Shown one piece after another: positions 7,036-15,100 of a stretch of 18,111 bases of DNA; within the stretch, counting starts at the first letter, position 1; each line of letters begins with the position of its first letter. The stretch lies in assembly GCA_041670885.1 (NCBI GenBank), contig JBAXYJ010000026.1:1-18111 (forward strand), given 5' to 3'. The translations under genes were made by a program, and so were the position numbers. The notes under the pieces are model-generated. The model was not told where the DNA came from, did not search any database, and saw only the letters and a program-made list of their open reading frames with translations. The DNA is from JAJBWD01 sp041670885 (GTDB taxonomy: Bacteria; Bacillota; Clostridia; Clostridiales; Clostridiaceae).

Positions 7036-8316
7036 TTATTTAATTTTAATTTTTACTTTATCAACACTTTTAATATTATCATCAGATTTATAGCAATACT
7101 TAAATCCATCAATAATCAAATATAGTTCTTTAGGACTATCAAAATAGAAACTTTCAAAGTTTACAGTCAATTTATGATTACTATTAGTATAAATACTTCC
7201 AGGCAGTCCATTATACTTCTTACCATTGTCATCTATAAAATAAGCATTTTTAAAGCCATTGAATTCAATTTCTTTTCCTTCATTACTTCCTATATACATA
7301 TTCAAATTGACTTTTGTAGGAAATGCTTCTATTTTGTCAATGGAAAATATGATATCCCCTGTAGTATAGTTTACATTTTCGATAATTTTGGGTTTTATAT
7401 TCTTCATTTTCTTATCTAGGGTTAATTTTACATTCCATGAGCCATCTATATTTACAGCCTCCCTTTTATGTTTGTCAACAAATGCTTTTCTGGTAAATAC
7501 TTTAGTATTTTTTTGATTAACAGCTTCATCATCTGGCTGATAATATGCTTCAGTCAGCTTTGTAAATTTAATATTTAATTCATCCGGAATAATTGTATTT
7601 TCATCTAACGCTTCAAGCTCAATTGTCCCAGTTGATTTTTTGGTCTTTGCAAAATCATTATTTTTACTAACATATTGAAAAACATTCGCCCTGAATTTAT
7701 TTAAATATTCTGGAGCTGGCTTATCATAATTATCTCCAGTATGTGTATACACTTCAAGTATTCTAACAAAGTCGACAATTTTACCCGTAGAATCACTGTA
7801 TAACTCCTTTACACCAGAAGCACACCCCCTACTTGACAAAATTAATCTGCCATCTTTATCAGTAATAGAAAATTTGCCGGGAAGCAATTCCTGAAGATTA
7901 TCATAACCTTTTTCTATTGTAAAACTATACGTAATAATAAGTTTTTTATTATCAGCAATTACTGAATCTATAGAAGTAATTATTCCTTTATCTGAAGCTT
8001 TTAAGGATGCAGACTGCACAAAATTGTTCTCCACTGCTTTCTTTATTCCATCGTCATGATATATTTCAAAATACTGCACTAATTTACCAATTATCGGAAT
8101 CTTATTCATTGATTGTGCAAAGGTTGGTACAAAGTTTGCTAAAGTTATAAATATTATCAATAATGATGCTGCAGCTGCACTGCATTTCATCATAATTCTG
8201 ATTACTTTCTTTTTCTTTTTGTCCCTCTGTGCCTTTTTTATTGTATTTGATACAACCTCATTCAATTTATTTGGAATTTTTATTTGTTCAAAACCATTTT
8301 GAGATGTATAATTCAT
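7036..8316 (-). CDS. Anti-sigma factor, DUF4179-type membrane protein
   Basis: A 426-residue protein with a cytoplasmic N-terminus rich in basic residues (AQRDKKKKKVIR, about 29-40), one membrane helix (about 43-64, CSAAAASLLIIFITLANFV), then an extracytoplasmic region starting PTFAQSMNKIPIIGKLVQYF. This arrangement, with the short N-A.IP.IG segment after the helix, is typical of DUF4179 proteins encoded with SigV/SigM-like ECF sigma factors in Firmicutes. Its ATG (8316) directly abuts the sigma factor stop codon, so the pair should be co-translated. The expected role is to hold the sigma factor inactive at the membrane and release it upon an envelope signal. The signal and any proteolysis mechanism cannot be read here. 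A GGGAGAGGGG stretch inside the sigma gene end can serve as ribosome binding site. Confidence 0.85.
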   Translation of the reverse strand: MNYTSQNGFEQIKIPNKLNEVVSNTIKKAQRDKKKKKVIRIMMKCSAAAASLLIIFITLANFVPTFAQSMNKIPIIGKLVQYFEIYHDDGIKKAVENNFVQSASLKASDKGIITSIDSVIADNKKLIITYSFTIEKGYDNLQELLPGKFSITDKDGRLILSSRGCASGVKELYSDSTGKIVDFVRILEVYTHTGDNYDKPAPEYLNKFRANVFQYVSKNNDFAKTKKSTGTIELEALDENTIIPDELNIKFTKLTEAYYQPDDEAVNQKNTKVFTRKAFVDKHKREAVNIDGSWNVKLTLDKKMKNIKPKIIENVNYTTGDIIFSIDKIEAFPTKVNLNMYIGSNEGKEIEFNGFKNAYFIDDNGKKYNGLPGSIYTNSNHKLTVNFESFYFDSPKELYLIIDGFKYCYKSDDNIKSVDKVKIKIK

Positions 8317-8850
8317 TTATATGCACCCCTCTCCCAATTCATTTTTTAATTTTTTTAGAGACCTATATATATTTGCTTTAATAGTCCCTTTAGGAATTTG
8401 TAATACTTCCGATATCTGAGGAATAGTCATGTCTTGTGCATATCTTAGAATAATAATACTTTTTGATTTGATGTCCAGTTTATCTATAGCCTTATAAAGA
8501 TCTATATTTCTTGGTATTTCCATATCAATATCCGGTACATATTCATCATTAATATCAATCTTATCATACTCTCGAATATAAGTAATCCTATTACTGACTT
8601 TCAATCTGTTGATGCATTGGTTTATTAGTATCTTAATTATCCAGGTCTGAAAAAACTGAGGATTGTTTAATTTTTTAATACCCATGTAAGCTTTATAAAC
8701 AGTATCACTTACTATGTCTAATGCTTCCTGCTCATTTTTCATATAAGTAAAGGCAATTCTATAAAGCTCTTCCTGGCTCAAACTCATTAGTTCAACAAAT
8801 GCTCCATCATCTCCCTTCTGAGCTTTTAAAACAGAATTAATATCATACAT
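8317..8850 (-). CDS. ECF-type RNA polymerase sigma factor
   Basis: A 177-residue extracytoplasmic-function sigma factor with only regions 2 and 4. Region 2 spans about residues 10-85 (DDGAFVELMSLSQEELYRIAFTYMKNEQEALDIVSDTV... with FFQTWIIKILINQCINRLK). Region 4 is near the C-terminus: DKLDIKSKSIIILRYAQDMTIPQISEVLQIPKGTIKANIYRSLKKLK, a clear helix-turn-helix for -35 recognition. The start is ATG 8850, preceded by AGGGGG at suitable spacing; a longer frame to 8916 adds residues unlike the family and runs back over the predicted promoter. Context: first gene of an operon with a DUF4179 anti-sigma, behind an ECF-type promoter, suggesting autoregulation. It resembles SigV/SigM-type factors for cell envelope stress, but the exact group is unassigned. 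Confidence 0.92.
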   Translation of the reverse strand: MYDINSVLKAQKGDDGAFVELMSLSQEELYRIAFTYMKNEQEALDIVSDTVYKAYMGIKKLNNPQFFQTWIIKILINQCINRLKVSNRITYIREYDKIDINDEYVPDIDMEIPRNIDLYKAIDKLDIKSKSIIILRYAQDMTIPQISEVLQIPKGTIKANIYRSLKKLKNELGEGCI

Positions 8851-8908
8851 CCTATCGCCCCCTGGTTTTGTAATCCAAAATAAAGTTATGTATTTCCCAT
8901 TACAACTA

Positions 8909-8938
8909 TTAGACAAATTAAATATAGAAAACGTTGCA
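8909..8938 (-). promoter_or_regulatory. Predicted ECF-type autoregulatory promoter
   Basis: On the minus strand, TGCAACGTTT (-35 core TGCAAC, 8938-8933) is followed after 17 bp by TGTCTAA (8915-8909). This resembles the TGAAACNTTT ... CGTCTA consensus of Bacillus SigV/SigW/SigM-type promoters in both boxes and in spacing. It lies about 60 bp upstream of the sigma factor start codon, as expected for autoregulation. The assignment rests on pattern only. Confidence 0.6.
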
Positions 8939-9084
8939 TCAAAAAAATATTTTTTAGTTTAGGTTCTTTTATACAGTAATGTTTAATTAAAAAGAATTAT
9001 AAATCCTGCAGGTACGTATTATACTATAGTTTTTATATTATAATTATATCATTAGTTTCCATTTAATGTATGAAACGAAAAAAA

Positions 9085-9118
9085 GCCCAAAAAAGCTATG
9101 AGATAATATCCCACAGCT
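9085..9118 (-). terminator. Terminator-like hairpin upstream of the sigma gene (repeat copy B)
   Basis: This 34-nt segment is identical to 6963-6996 except for two bases in the loop. It is a minus-strand hairpin followed by TTTTTT. It lies downstream of the small minus-strand frame at 9214-9360, whose terminator it could be, and insulates the sigma operon from upstream minus-strand transcription. Confidence 0.6.
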
Positions 9119-9213
9119 AAAATCTTATAATTAAATTTTCAATTAATCTTCCTGTGATGATGAAATTTTTTGTTTAAAAAATAACTTTTAAACATATTAT
9201 CACACCATAATTT

Positions 9214-9360
9214 TTACCCTATTTTAACACCATTATGCATATTAGTGAATATCTGATGAAGGGTGCAGTTTACAACTTCATCCTGGTCTATGTTCTTTAA
9301 ATCAGATATATCACCATCCTCTAGTAAATATGTGGTTCTTAATTTTAATTTTATATACAA
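9214..9360 (-). pseudogene. Small minus-strand frame, gene remnant or small protein
   Basis: An otherwise unexplained 49-codon frame beginning at TTG 9360 has AAGG nine bases upstream and reads MYIKLKLRTTYLLEDGDISD followed by LKNIDQDEVVNCTLHQIFTN and MHNGVKIG. The composition (balanced charges, hydrophobic spacing, no low complexity) looks coding rather than random. It could be the surviving 3' end of a decayed gene or a genuine small protein. A terminator-like hairpin follows at 9085-9118. I do not recognise the sequence. Its TTG start lies inside the 29-nt palindrome at 9355-9383, which would pair with the start region in the RNA. Confidence 0.35.
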
Positions 9361-9383
9361 ATTAGGGTAACCTTAATTTGTAT
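9355..9383. promoter_or_regulatory. 29-nt near-perfect palindrome, possible operator
   Basis: Arms of 14 nt around a single central A (9369) pair at 13 of 14 positions; the only mismatch is G9365/T9373. The core is GGTAACC between ATACAAATTA and its complement. There is no T-run, and it lies between divergent units about 60 bp upstream of the -35 box of the dikinase-like operon. A dimeric regulator site is plausible; the regulator is unknown. Confidence 0.45.
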
Positions 9384-9398
9384 TATTTCCTAAATACA

Positions 9399-9416
9399 TG
9401 GTTAAATATATAACCA
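9399..9416. promoter_or_regulatory. Second dyad TGGTTA-N6-TAACCA, possible operator
   Basis: Six-base arms TGGTTA and TAACCA are separated by AATATA. It lies about 28 bp upstream of the -35 box of the dikinase-like operon and shares the GGTTA/TAACC half-site theme of the palindrome at 9355-9383, with different half-site spacing. Either activator or repressor binding would suit the position. Confidence 0.35.
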
Positions 9417-9443
9417 AGTGTAACATATTACCAAAAGTCAACG

Positions 9444-9471
9444 TTTACAATATTATATTAAATAGTATAAT
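9444..9471 (+). promoter_or_regulatory. Sigma-A promoter of the dikinase-like/GAPDH operon
   Basis: TTTACA (9444-9449) and a perfect TATAAT (9466-9471) are separated by 16 bp. The predicted start near 9478 gives a leader of about 90 nt to ATG 9568. Confidence 0.65.
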
Positions 9472-9567
9472 AGATATTGTAAAAAACCGAATTATATCAT
9501 ATTGTATAAATATTATTCAGATATAAATAATAATTTGCTTACCTATATTGTTTCAGGAGATGAAGAA

Positions 9568-12500
9568 ATGGCAGAAACATTCCCTTCAAAAGCTTTAGAG
9601 GTCAATTTAAGGTCAACCCATGAGATGGTCTCTGAAATTACTGAGATCCAGAAGTGGTTTAAAGAACTATCAAAATCCAATTGGGGGATTTATAAACGAA
9701 CTTGTGATTTCTTCATAGAATTCAATCACAAATACCGCAACAACAAGTATGTAATAGAATCTTTACATACTATATGCCTGGAAGATTTATGGTTTTATAA
9801 TTCCCTGAAAGAACCGGAAACAGCCCTTTTAGTGCTTGTAGATATTTTCAAGAAGCTCTTTGAGTCTGATATGGAGGAAAATGAAAGGGAGCTTCTCATT
9901 AAAACTTTGATAAAATTTATGGACCGACTTGCCAATTTTGGTGTCTTTCCCAAGAACATTATTTGCCAATGCTTAGAAATCATACAAGAGGACATGGAGA
10001 AGCATGAATTTTTGTATATTAAAAACTCCGGCTATTTTAAAACTTATTTTAATGGAATTGCTGAATATCCTGAATTCAGCCCAATTTTAATGGATGTGAC
10101 ATCAAATCTTTTAAATAAGTGCATTGACTACTGGGAAAACACATCAAAAGCCCAGGAGTGGTTTCATTCTAAAAGCCGGCTCTTTCACTCTATGGATGCA
10201 GAGAAAATTAAGGATATTGGGCACCCATTTTTTTGTCACCTGAGGGATAAAATGAGACAGGCAGCAGATTGGGAAATGCTGCGTCATATGATGTTTTACA
10301 ATGATATATCAAATTATTTCCGCAGCTTTACTGAAAAATACAGTTCATGTCTGGAAGCCATATATTATCTTCATTATTTACTGCATTTACCTGGAATGTC
10401 GCACTTATATGACCATTTGCTCTATGATATGAACCGGAATCTGAGAAACGTATTTAAAGAGCTTGACAGGGAAGATATTATGGGTTTTCTGGATACCATG
10501 ATGGCGGAGTTTCAGGAACTTCAAAAAGATCACCCGGGAACAGTACTGGACTGCATTATCACTTTGGGCAGAGAAGTTATAGCTACAGAGGATCAACGCA
10601 GTATATCATATTTTACTAAAAGCCTTATAAAGTTAGGCTTCAACTATCCCGGAAAGCTGAGACTTAACAGTGACTGGCAGATTCAGGTCAATACAAATCA
10701 CGTAAAGAATATAAGGGTTTGGCTGGCACTTATTGAACAGGACCCTTCTGCTATGAGGGAGCTTCTTGCTGCTCTTATTGTGAACCTGAAGCTTGGAGGA
10801 ATCTTTATATCAGATACAGATCTATTTCAACGGGATGTAACAAAGCTGCTAAATTCCCCCATGGGACCTGTTTACAGGGAAATAAAGCAGCTTGCCAGAA
10901 TCTTCCCCATCTATTTTCGTGATATTGGTGCTGAAGGACAGCTTCGGGAAGCCACAACAGCTATTGATGAGCTGTCTTTGCGAAAGGACCGGATGATTCA
11001 CTTTCTGCGGAAGCAGATTCATACAGAAAGCAACAACACTCACATTAAGCTTGTAAGTAAGATTATACAGTATTGGTATGACGGTATAAAAGAACCGTTT
11101 AAAGGTGCCATACCTGATGATATCTATAAAAGTCTGGATACTAAGGATGAGTGGTATACAGGTGTTCATGAAGTGCTGACAAAGCTCTGTGAAAAGCAGG
11201 ATTTAAACCCTGCTCATCTTATGCAGTCAGATATTGAAAAGCTTGATGAAACTTTAAATACCCTGTCTTTTGGTACCAGTCAGGATAGGAGCAGGGTGAT
11301 GTATCTTTTTCAAATTTACTCGCTGATTCTTGAGAAGTATTCTTTAGAATCTGAAGATATTATCTCTATGATGAAGAATTATACTTTTTTTAATGAAGAT
11401 GATTTGTCGATTTTGAAAAAAACCCTGGAGAGCGGCAAAAGTGAGGAGGCTATCAGTCAAATTTATAAGCTGATGAACCGCCTGAAGGGAGTTATACTGG
11501 ATCCAAAGGAAAGTGAAGCAATAGAGAAAATTTATTATAAAAGGCATATTGCTGTTGGAATACCTTCAATGTACGGTCAATATATTGAGCGTAAATTTGA
11601 AGCTTTAGGCTTAATGTACAGGCTTGAAAGGACTGCAGCTAAACTGATGACTCAGGTGATACAGACATTTAATTCAGAGTATATCACAGCAAAGACTTTC
11701 CGGAATATCTATGATGTACTGGTGCTTTTCAAAGAGGGCTTAGAGCTTGATGGAATATACAACCAGGGCTTTAACTCTCATTTAGATATGTTAAAATATG
11801 GTCTTTCTTCTCCTAGTTTTTCTTTGTATCAGTATGTAAATGTTTTTCAATTTATGGCACAGGACATCAAACAGATTATACGTGAATATTTCTTTGATGT
11901 TTATGAAAGACCTCTTAAGGTTATAATTCCTCAGGTCTTATCATCTCGGAATCTGCAGGATCAAATAGATGACAGGCAGCTTTTTCAAATGGAATCAGAG
12001 AAGTTTTTGCGTGACAATCTGTCTTCTGCCTTTTTAGTACAGGACTTGGACAACTTTATAACAGATACAATAAATACATTAAGAAGCATGATTCATAACT
12101 ACTCGGATAAATTTATTGAAAATATGCTGACTTTTGACCCGGATCTCACCTTCAGCCTTTTGTCTCAAAAAACTGAGGAAATAGACAATCCGGTATTTCT
12201 TGGTGCAAAGGCCTTCTTCCTTAAAAAGCTGGCTACATACGGGTTCCCTGTTCCTCCGGGGTTTGTTATAACTACCGAAGTATTCAGACACAAGGATACC
12301 ATAAGCGGCCATCCTTCTATGAGCAGGGATTTTGACAGGATGATTGAAAATAATATTGTCAGCATTGAACAAATCACAGGGCGAAAATATGGGAACCCCA
12401 AAAAACCTCTGTTTTTTTCCGTCCGTTCAGGTTCCTCTATCTCATTACCCGGTGCAATGAAGACATTCTTAAACGTAGGAATAAATGATGAAATAGCAGA

Positions 12501-13659
12501 AGCTTACAGCAGGGTAAATGAATTTGGCTGGACTGCTTGGGACTGTTACAGGCGCTTTCTACAAAGCTGGGGCATGGCTTTTGGTATAGACAGGGACATC
12601 TTCGATCAGGTAATACTGGAGCATAAACAGCTGTGGGGAGTAGAACTGAAAATCCAGTTTAAAAAGGAACAAATGAGAAAAATCGCCTTTTCCTATAAAA
12701 AAGTGCTGGAGGATTATAATATACAAATTGAAAGCGATCCCTTCAGGCAGATGAAACAGGCAATAAGGTGCGTTCTGGACTCCTGGTCTTCAAAGAGCGC
12801 AGTTTCTTACCGTAATCATATGAATATTGCAGATGAATGGGGTACTGCAGTGCTGGTTCAGAAAATGATACTTGGGAATTTGTCTGTAAGTTCAGGTACA
12901 GGCGTGGTATTTACCAGCAGTCCGTTTAGCAGCGGCAGCTCAGGAATCAGTCTTTGCGGAGATTTTTCCCTTTGCAGTCAGGGAGAAGATGTAGTTTCCG
13001 GACTGGTAAACACCCTGCCTATCTCAGAACACCAGAGGAGGCATCATTACAGCGACTGCAGCCTGTCTTTGGAATCGGGATTTCCTCAGGTTTATAAGAC
13101 ACTTAACCGGTATGCAAAGCAATTGATAGAACAACATGGTTTTGTCCATCAGGAAATTGAATTTACCTTTGAAAAAGACAGTCCGGACAGTTTATATATT
13201 TTGCAGACCCGCAATCAAAATCTGAAAAAGAATAAGTCCTGCTTAGGCTTTCTGCAGCTTCCAAATGAGATGAAACTTGTAGGGCATGGCATCGGCGTCA
13301 GCAGCGGTGTCTTATCAGGGCTGTTGGCCTTTGATATGGAAGATATACAGAGATTAAAAGAGGAAAAACCCGGTGCAAAAATCATACTTGTAAGACCAGA
13401 CACAGTACCTGACGATATTCCGCTGATTTTTGTCTGTGATGGCCTGATTACTGCCAAAGGTGGTGTAACATCTCATGCTGCAGTGACGGCAGCCAGTTTG
13501 GGCAAAGTCTGCATAGTAAAATGCGGAGGACTTATCGTAAAGGAATCTGAAAAAAAGTGTACAATCAACGGGCATGCTTTTATGCCGGGAGATAAAATAT
13601 CCATTGATGGCAGTCTGGGCAACATTTATGAAGACCATTATGAAATATATTATAAATAA
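9568..13659 (+). CDS. PPDK-like phosphotransferase lacking the PEP/pyruvate barrel, with large helical N-terminus
   Basis: A 1363-residue protein. Residues from about 873 to the end match the first half of pyruvate phosphate dikinase. The ATP-grasp landmarks are FLGAKAFFLKKLATYGFPVPPGF, SVRSGSSISLPGAM (R953), WDCYRRFLQSWG, DEWGTAVLVQKM, CSQGEDVVSG, EIEFTF (E1198) and LQTRN (Q1213). A phosphohistidine swivelling domain follows, with TAKGGVTSHAAV and catalytic H1303. The protein ends at GDKISIDGSLGNIYEDHY, where the C-terminal TIM barrel of PPDK would begin, so ordinary pyruvate/PEP chemistry is not expected from this chain alone. Residues 1-870 look alpha-helical and repeat-like and are not recognised; they could bind another phosphoryl acceptor or a partner. 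ATG 9568 follows AGGAGA at seven bases; an in-frame TTG at 9502 lacks a ribosome binding site. It is co-transcribed with a GAPDH-like gene 21 bp downstream. Confidence 0.85.
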   Translation: MAETFPSKALEVNLRSTHEMVSEITEIQKWFKELSKSNWGIYKRTCDFFIEFNHKYRNNKYVIESLHTICLEDLWFYNSLKEPETALLVLVDIFKKLFESDMEENERELLIKTLIKFMDRLANFGVFPKNIICQCLEIIQEDMEKHEFLYIKNSGYFKTYFNGIAEYPEFSPILMDVTSNLLNKCIDYWENTSKAQEWFHSKSRLFHSMDAEKIKDIGHPFFCHLRDKMRQAADWEMLRHMMFYNDISNYFRSFTEKYSSCLEAIYYLHYLLHLPGMSHLYDHLLYDMNRNLRNVFKELDREDIMGFLDTMMAEFQELQKDHPGTVLDCIITLGREVIATEDQRSISYFTKSLIKLGFNYPGKLRLNSDWQIQVNTNHVKNIRVWLALIEQDPSAMRELLAALIVNLKLGGIFISDTDLFQRDVTKLLNSPMGPVYREIKQLARIFPIYFRDIGAEGQLREATTAIDELSLRKDRMIHFLRKQIHTESNNTHIKLVSKIIQYWYDGIKEPFKGAIPDDIYKSLDTKDEWYTGVHEVLTKLCEKQDLNPAHLMQSDIEKLDETLNTLSFGTSQDRSRVMYLFQIYSLILEKYSLESEDIISMMKNYTFFNEDDLSILKKTLESGKSEEAISQIYKLMNRLKGVILDPKESEAIEKIYYKRHIAVGIPSMYGQYIERKFEALGLMYRLERTAAKLMTQVIQTFNSEYITAKTFRNIYDVLVLFKEGLELDGIYNQGFNSHLDMLKYGLSSPSFSLYQYVNVFQFMAQDIKQIIREYFFDVYERPLKVIIPQVLSSRNLQDQIDDRQLFQMESEKFLRDNLSSAFLVQDLDNFITDTINTLRSMIHNYSDKFIENMLTFDPDLTFSLLSQKTEEIDNPVFLGAKAFFLKKLATYGFPVPPGFVITTEVFRHKDTISGHPSMSRDFDRMIENNIVSIEQITGRKYGNPKKPLFFSVRSGSSISLPGAMKTFLNVGINDEIAEAYSRVNEFGWTAWDCYRRFLQSWGMAFGIDRDIFDQVILEHKQLWGVELKIQFKKEQMRKIAFSYKKVLEDYNIQIESDPFRQMKQAIRCVLDSWSSKSAVSYRNHMNIADEWGTAVLVQKMILGNLSVSSGTGVVFTSSPFSSGSSGISLCGDFSLCSQGEDVVSGLVNTLPISEHQRRHHYSDCSLSLESGFPQVYKTLNRYAKQLIEQHGFVHQEIEFTFEKDSPDSLYILQTRNQNLKKNKSCLGFLQLPNEMKLVGHGIGVSSGVLSGLLAFDMEDIQRLKEEKPGAKIILVRPDTVPDDIPLIFVCDGLITAKGGVTSHAAVTAASLGKVCIVKCGGLIVKESEKKCTINGHAFMPGDKISIDGSLGNIYEDHYEIYYK

Positions 13660-13680
13660 AAAATATAGAGGAGTATAATT

Positions 13681-14928
13681 ATGGAAATGAATAGCAAAAG
13701 AATACTGGGAATTAACGGCATAGGACGAATTGGAAAACTGACACTATGGAATCATCTTAATCTAAAACATTTTGACGGAATTGTCATCAACTCCGGACGT
13801 GAACTCGGAAAGAAAATAGAGGACATCATCCAATATCTGTCTACCGATTCCACCTATGGTACTTTGGATAGGTTTATGTATGGATATACTGGGAAATCCT
13901 GTGATGTGAAAATTTTAGACAGGCAGGAATGTTTGATTGAAATGGATGGAATACCGGTAAAAATAATAAAGAGAGCTAGAAATCCAAGAGAAATCAATTG
14001 GGCCAAAGAAGGTGTAAGACTGGTCATAGACTGCACCGGTGTCTTTTTAGACCCCACACTGCCGGCAGATCATCCTAAAGGAAGCCTAAGAGGGCATTTA
14101 GAAGCCGGGGCAGAAAAGGTAATCCTAAGTGCACCATTTAAGATCAAGGATTCTTCACGGAAACTTCCCGAGGACAGTGCAACCTTTATATATGGAGTAA
14201 ATCATTCCTCCTACGATCCATTAAAGCATCATATTATATCTGCGGCAAGCTGCACCACTACAGGTCTTGCTCATATGGTAAAGCCACTCCTGGATACGAA
14301 AGAGACATCAGAGATTGTTACGGCATCCATGACTACTGTTCATGCCTCTACAAATAACCAGAGCATACTGGATGCTCCTCCAAAGGCAGGGACAAAGGAT
14401 TTAAGAAGGAACCGCTCTGTTTTCAATAATATAATCCCCACCTCAACAGGTGCGGCCATTGCATTGGAGGAAATTATTCCTGAAATTAAAAAGGTTGGCT
14501 TTATGGCAGATTCCATAAGGGTTCCTACCAGTACGGTGTCTCTTATTTCACTGAATCTCACATTCCGTACGGAACGTACAGAAACCGGAGAACCAATCAT
14601 TAACCATAATTTCATTAACGATATTTACAGGAAGGCAGCTGCCGGTGCCCAAAAGGACCTTTTAATCTTCAGTGAAAATCAAAATGTTTCCTCTGATCTG
14701 ATGGGCTGTCAGGCAGCCATTGTCATAGAAGGCCTTGAAAATCATACAAGAACCGGCTATTTATCTTTCGATGCTGAAACTCTTAAGTCTTATGGAATTG
14801 AAACGAATCATGAAATGAATTTGCCGGTGACACATGCAAAGGTATTTGGATGGTATGATAACGAGTTTGGCTGTTATGTAAACTGCCTGGGGAAACTGAC
14901 AAAATACGTGGATAAAAATCTCATCTAA
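13681..14928 (+). CDS. Divergent long glyceraldehyde-3-phosphate dehydrogenase
   Basis: A 415-residue GAPDH-family enzyme (usual length about 335), which oxidises glyceraldehyde-3-phosphate to 1,3-bisphosphoglycerate with NAD(P). Seen: the Rossmann motif GINGIGRIGK (10-19), catalytic Cys191 in SAASCTTTGLAH, His221 in MTTVHASTNNQ, NIIPTSTGAA, SIRVPTSTVS, and WYDNEFG near the end. Oddities: the usual SCTTNC/S reads SCTTTG; the cofactor loop reads INSGRELGKKIEDI with no Asp after the second strand, which may favour NADP; and there are insertions around 120-165 (DPTLPADHPKG...) and 295-345. The ATG has GAGGAG seven bases upstream and lies 21 bp after the dikinase-like gene. It is probably a specialised paralogue rather than the main glycolytic enzyme; this is inferred from the divergence and the neighbour. 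Confidence 0.88.
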   Translation: MEMNSKRILGINGIGRIGKLTLWNHLNLKHFDGIVINSGRELGKKIEDIIQYLSTDSTYGTLDRFMYGYTGKSCDVKILDRQECLIEMDGIPVKIIKRARNPREINWAKEGVRLVIDCTGVFLDPTLPADHPKGSLRGHLEAGAEKVILSAPFKIKDSSRKLPEDSATFIYGVNHSSYDPLKHHIISAASCTTTGLAHMVKPLLDTKETSEIVTASMTTVHASTNNQSILDAPPKAGTKDLRRNRSVFNNIIPTSTGAAIALEEIIPEIKKVGFMADSIRVPTSTVSLISLNLTFRTERTETGEPIINHNFINDIYRKAAAGAQKDLLIFSENQNVSSDLMGCQAAIVIEGLENHTRTGYLSFDAETLKSYGIETNHEMNLPVTHAKVFGWYDNEFGCYVNCLGKLTKYVDKNLI

Positions 14929-15021
14929 AGCTGCTTCAGTTTCAAGGCAAAAAGCATGAAAATATAAGTTTTGTATTAATATATAAAATAACAAAAACTG
15001 ATATATCAGAAACCATATGAA

Positions 15022-15070
15022 AAGAGCTGCCAGTAATCCTGTAATATTAGGATAATGGCAGCTCTTACTA
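15022..15070. terminator. Bidirectional terminator between the GAPDH-like gene and the MFS gene
   Basis: AAGAGCTGCCA (15022-15032) pairs perfectly with TGGCAGCTCTT (15056-15066). An inner ATCCT/AGGAT stem extends the hairpin, and AT-rich sequence follows on the plus strand. It sits between two convergent genes and can serve both. Confidence 0.75.
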
Positions 15071-15100
15071 TTATTATACTTATAAAATTTTTCTTATTTT

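Noticed and set aside
8851..8916. Upstream extension of the sigma factor to an ATG at 8916
   Set aside because: The extra residues (MSNSCNGKYITLFW...) are not sigma-like, the ATG has no ribosome binding site, and it overlaps the predicted promoter.
9502..9567. TTG start at 9502 for the dikinase-like protein
   Set aside because: In frame but without a ribosome binding site; ATG 9568 has AGGAGA at ideal spacing.
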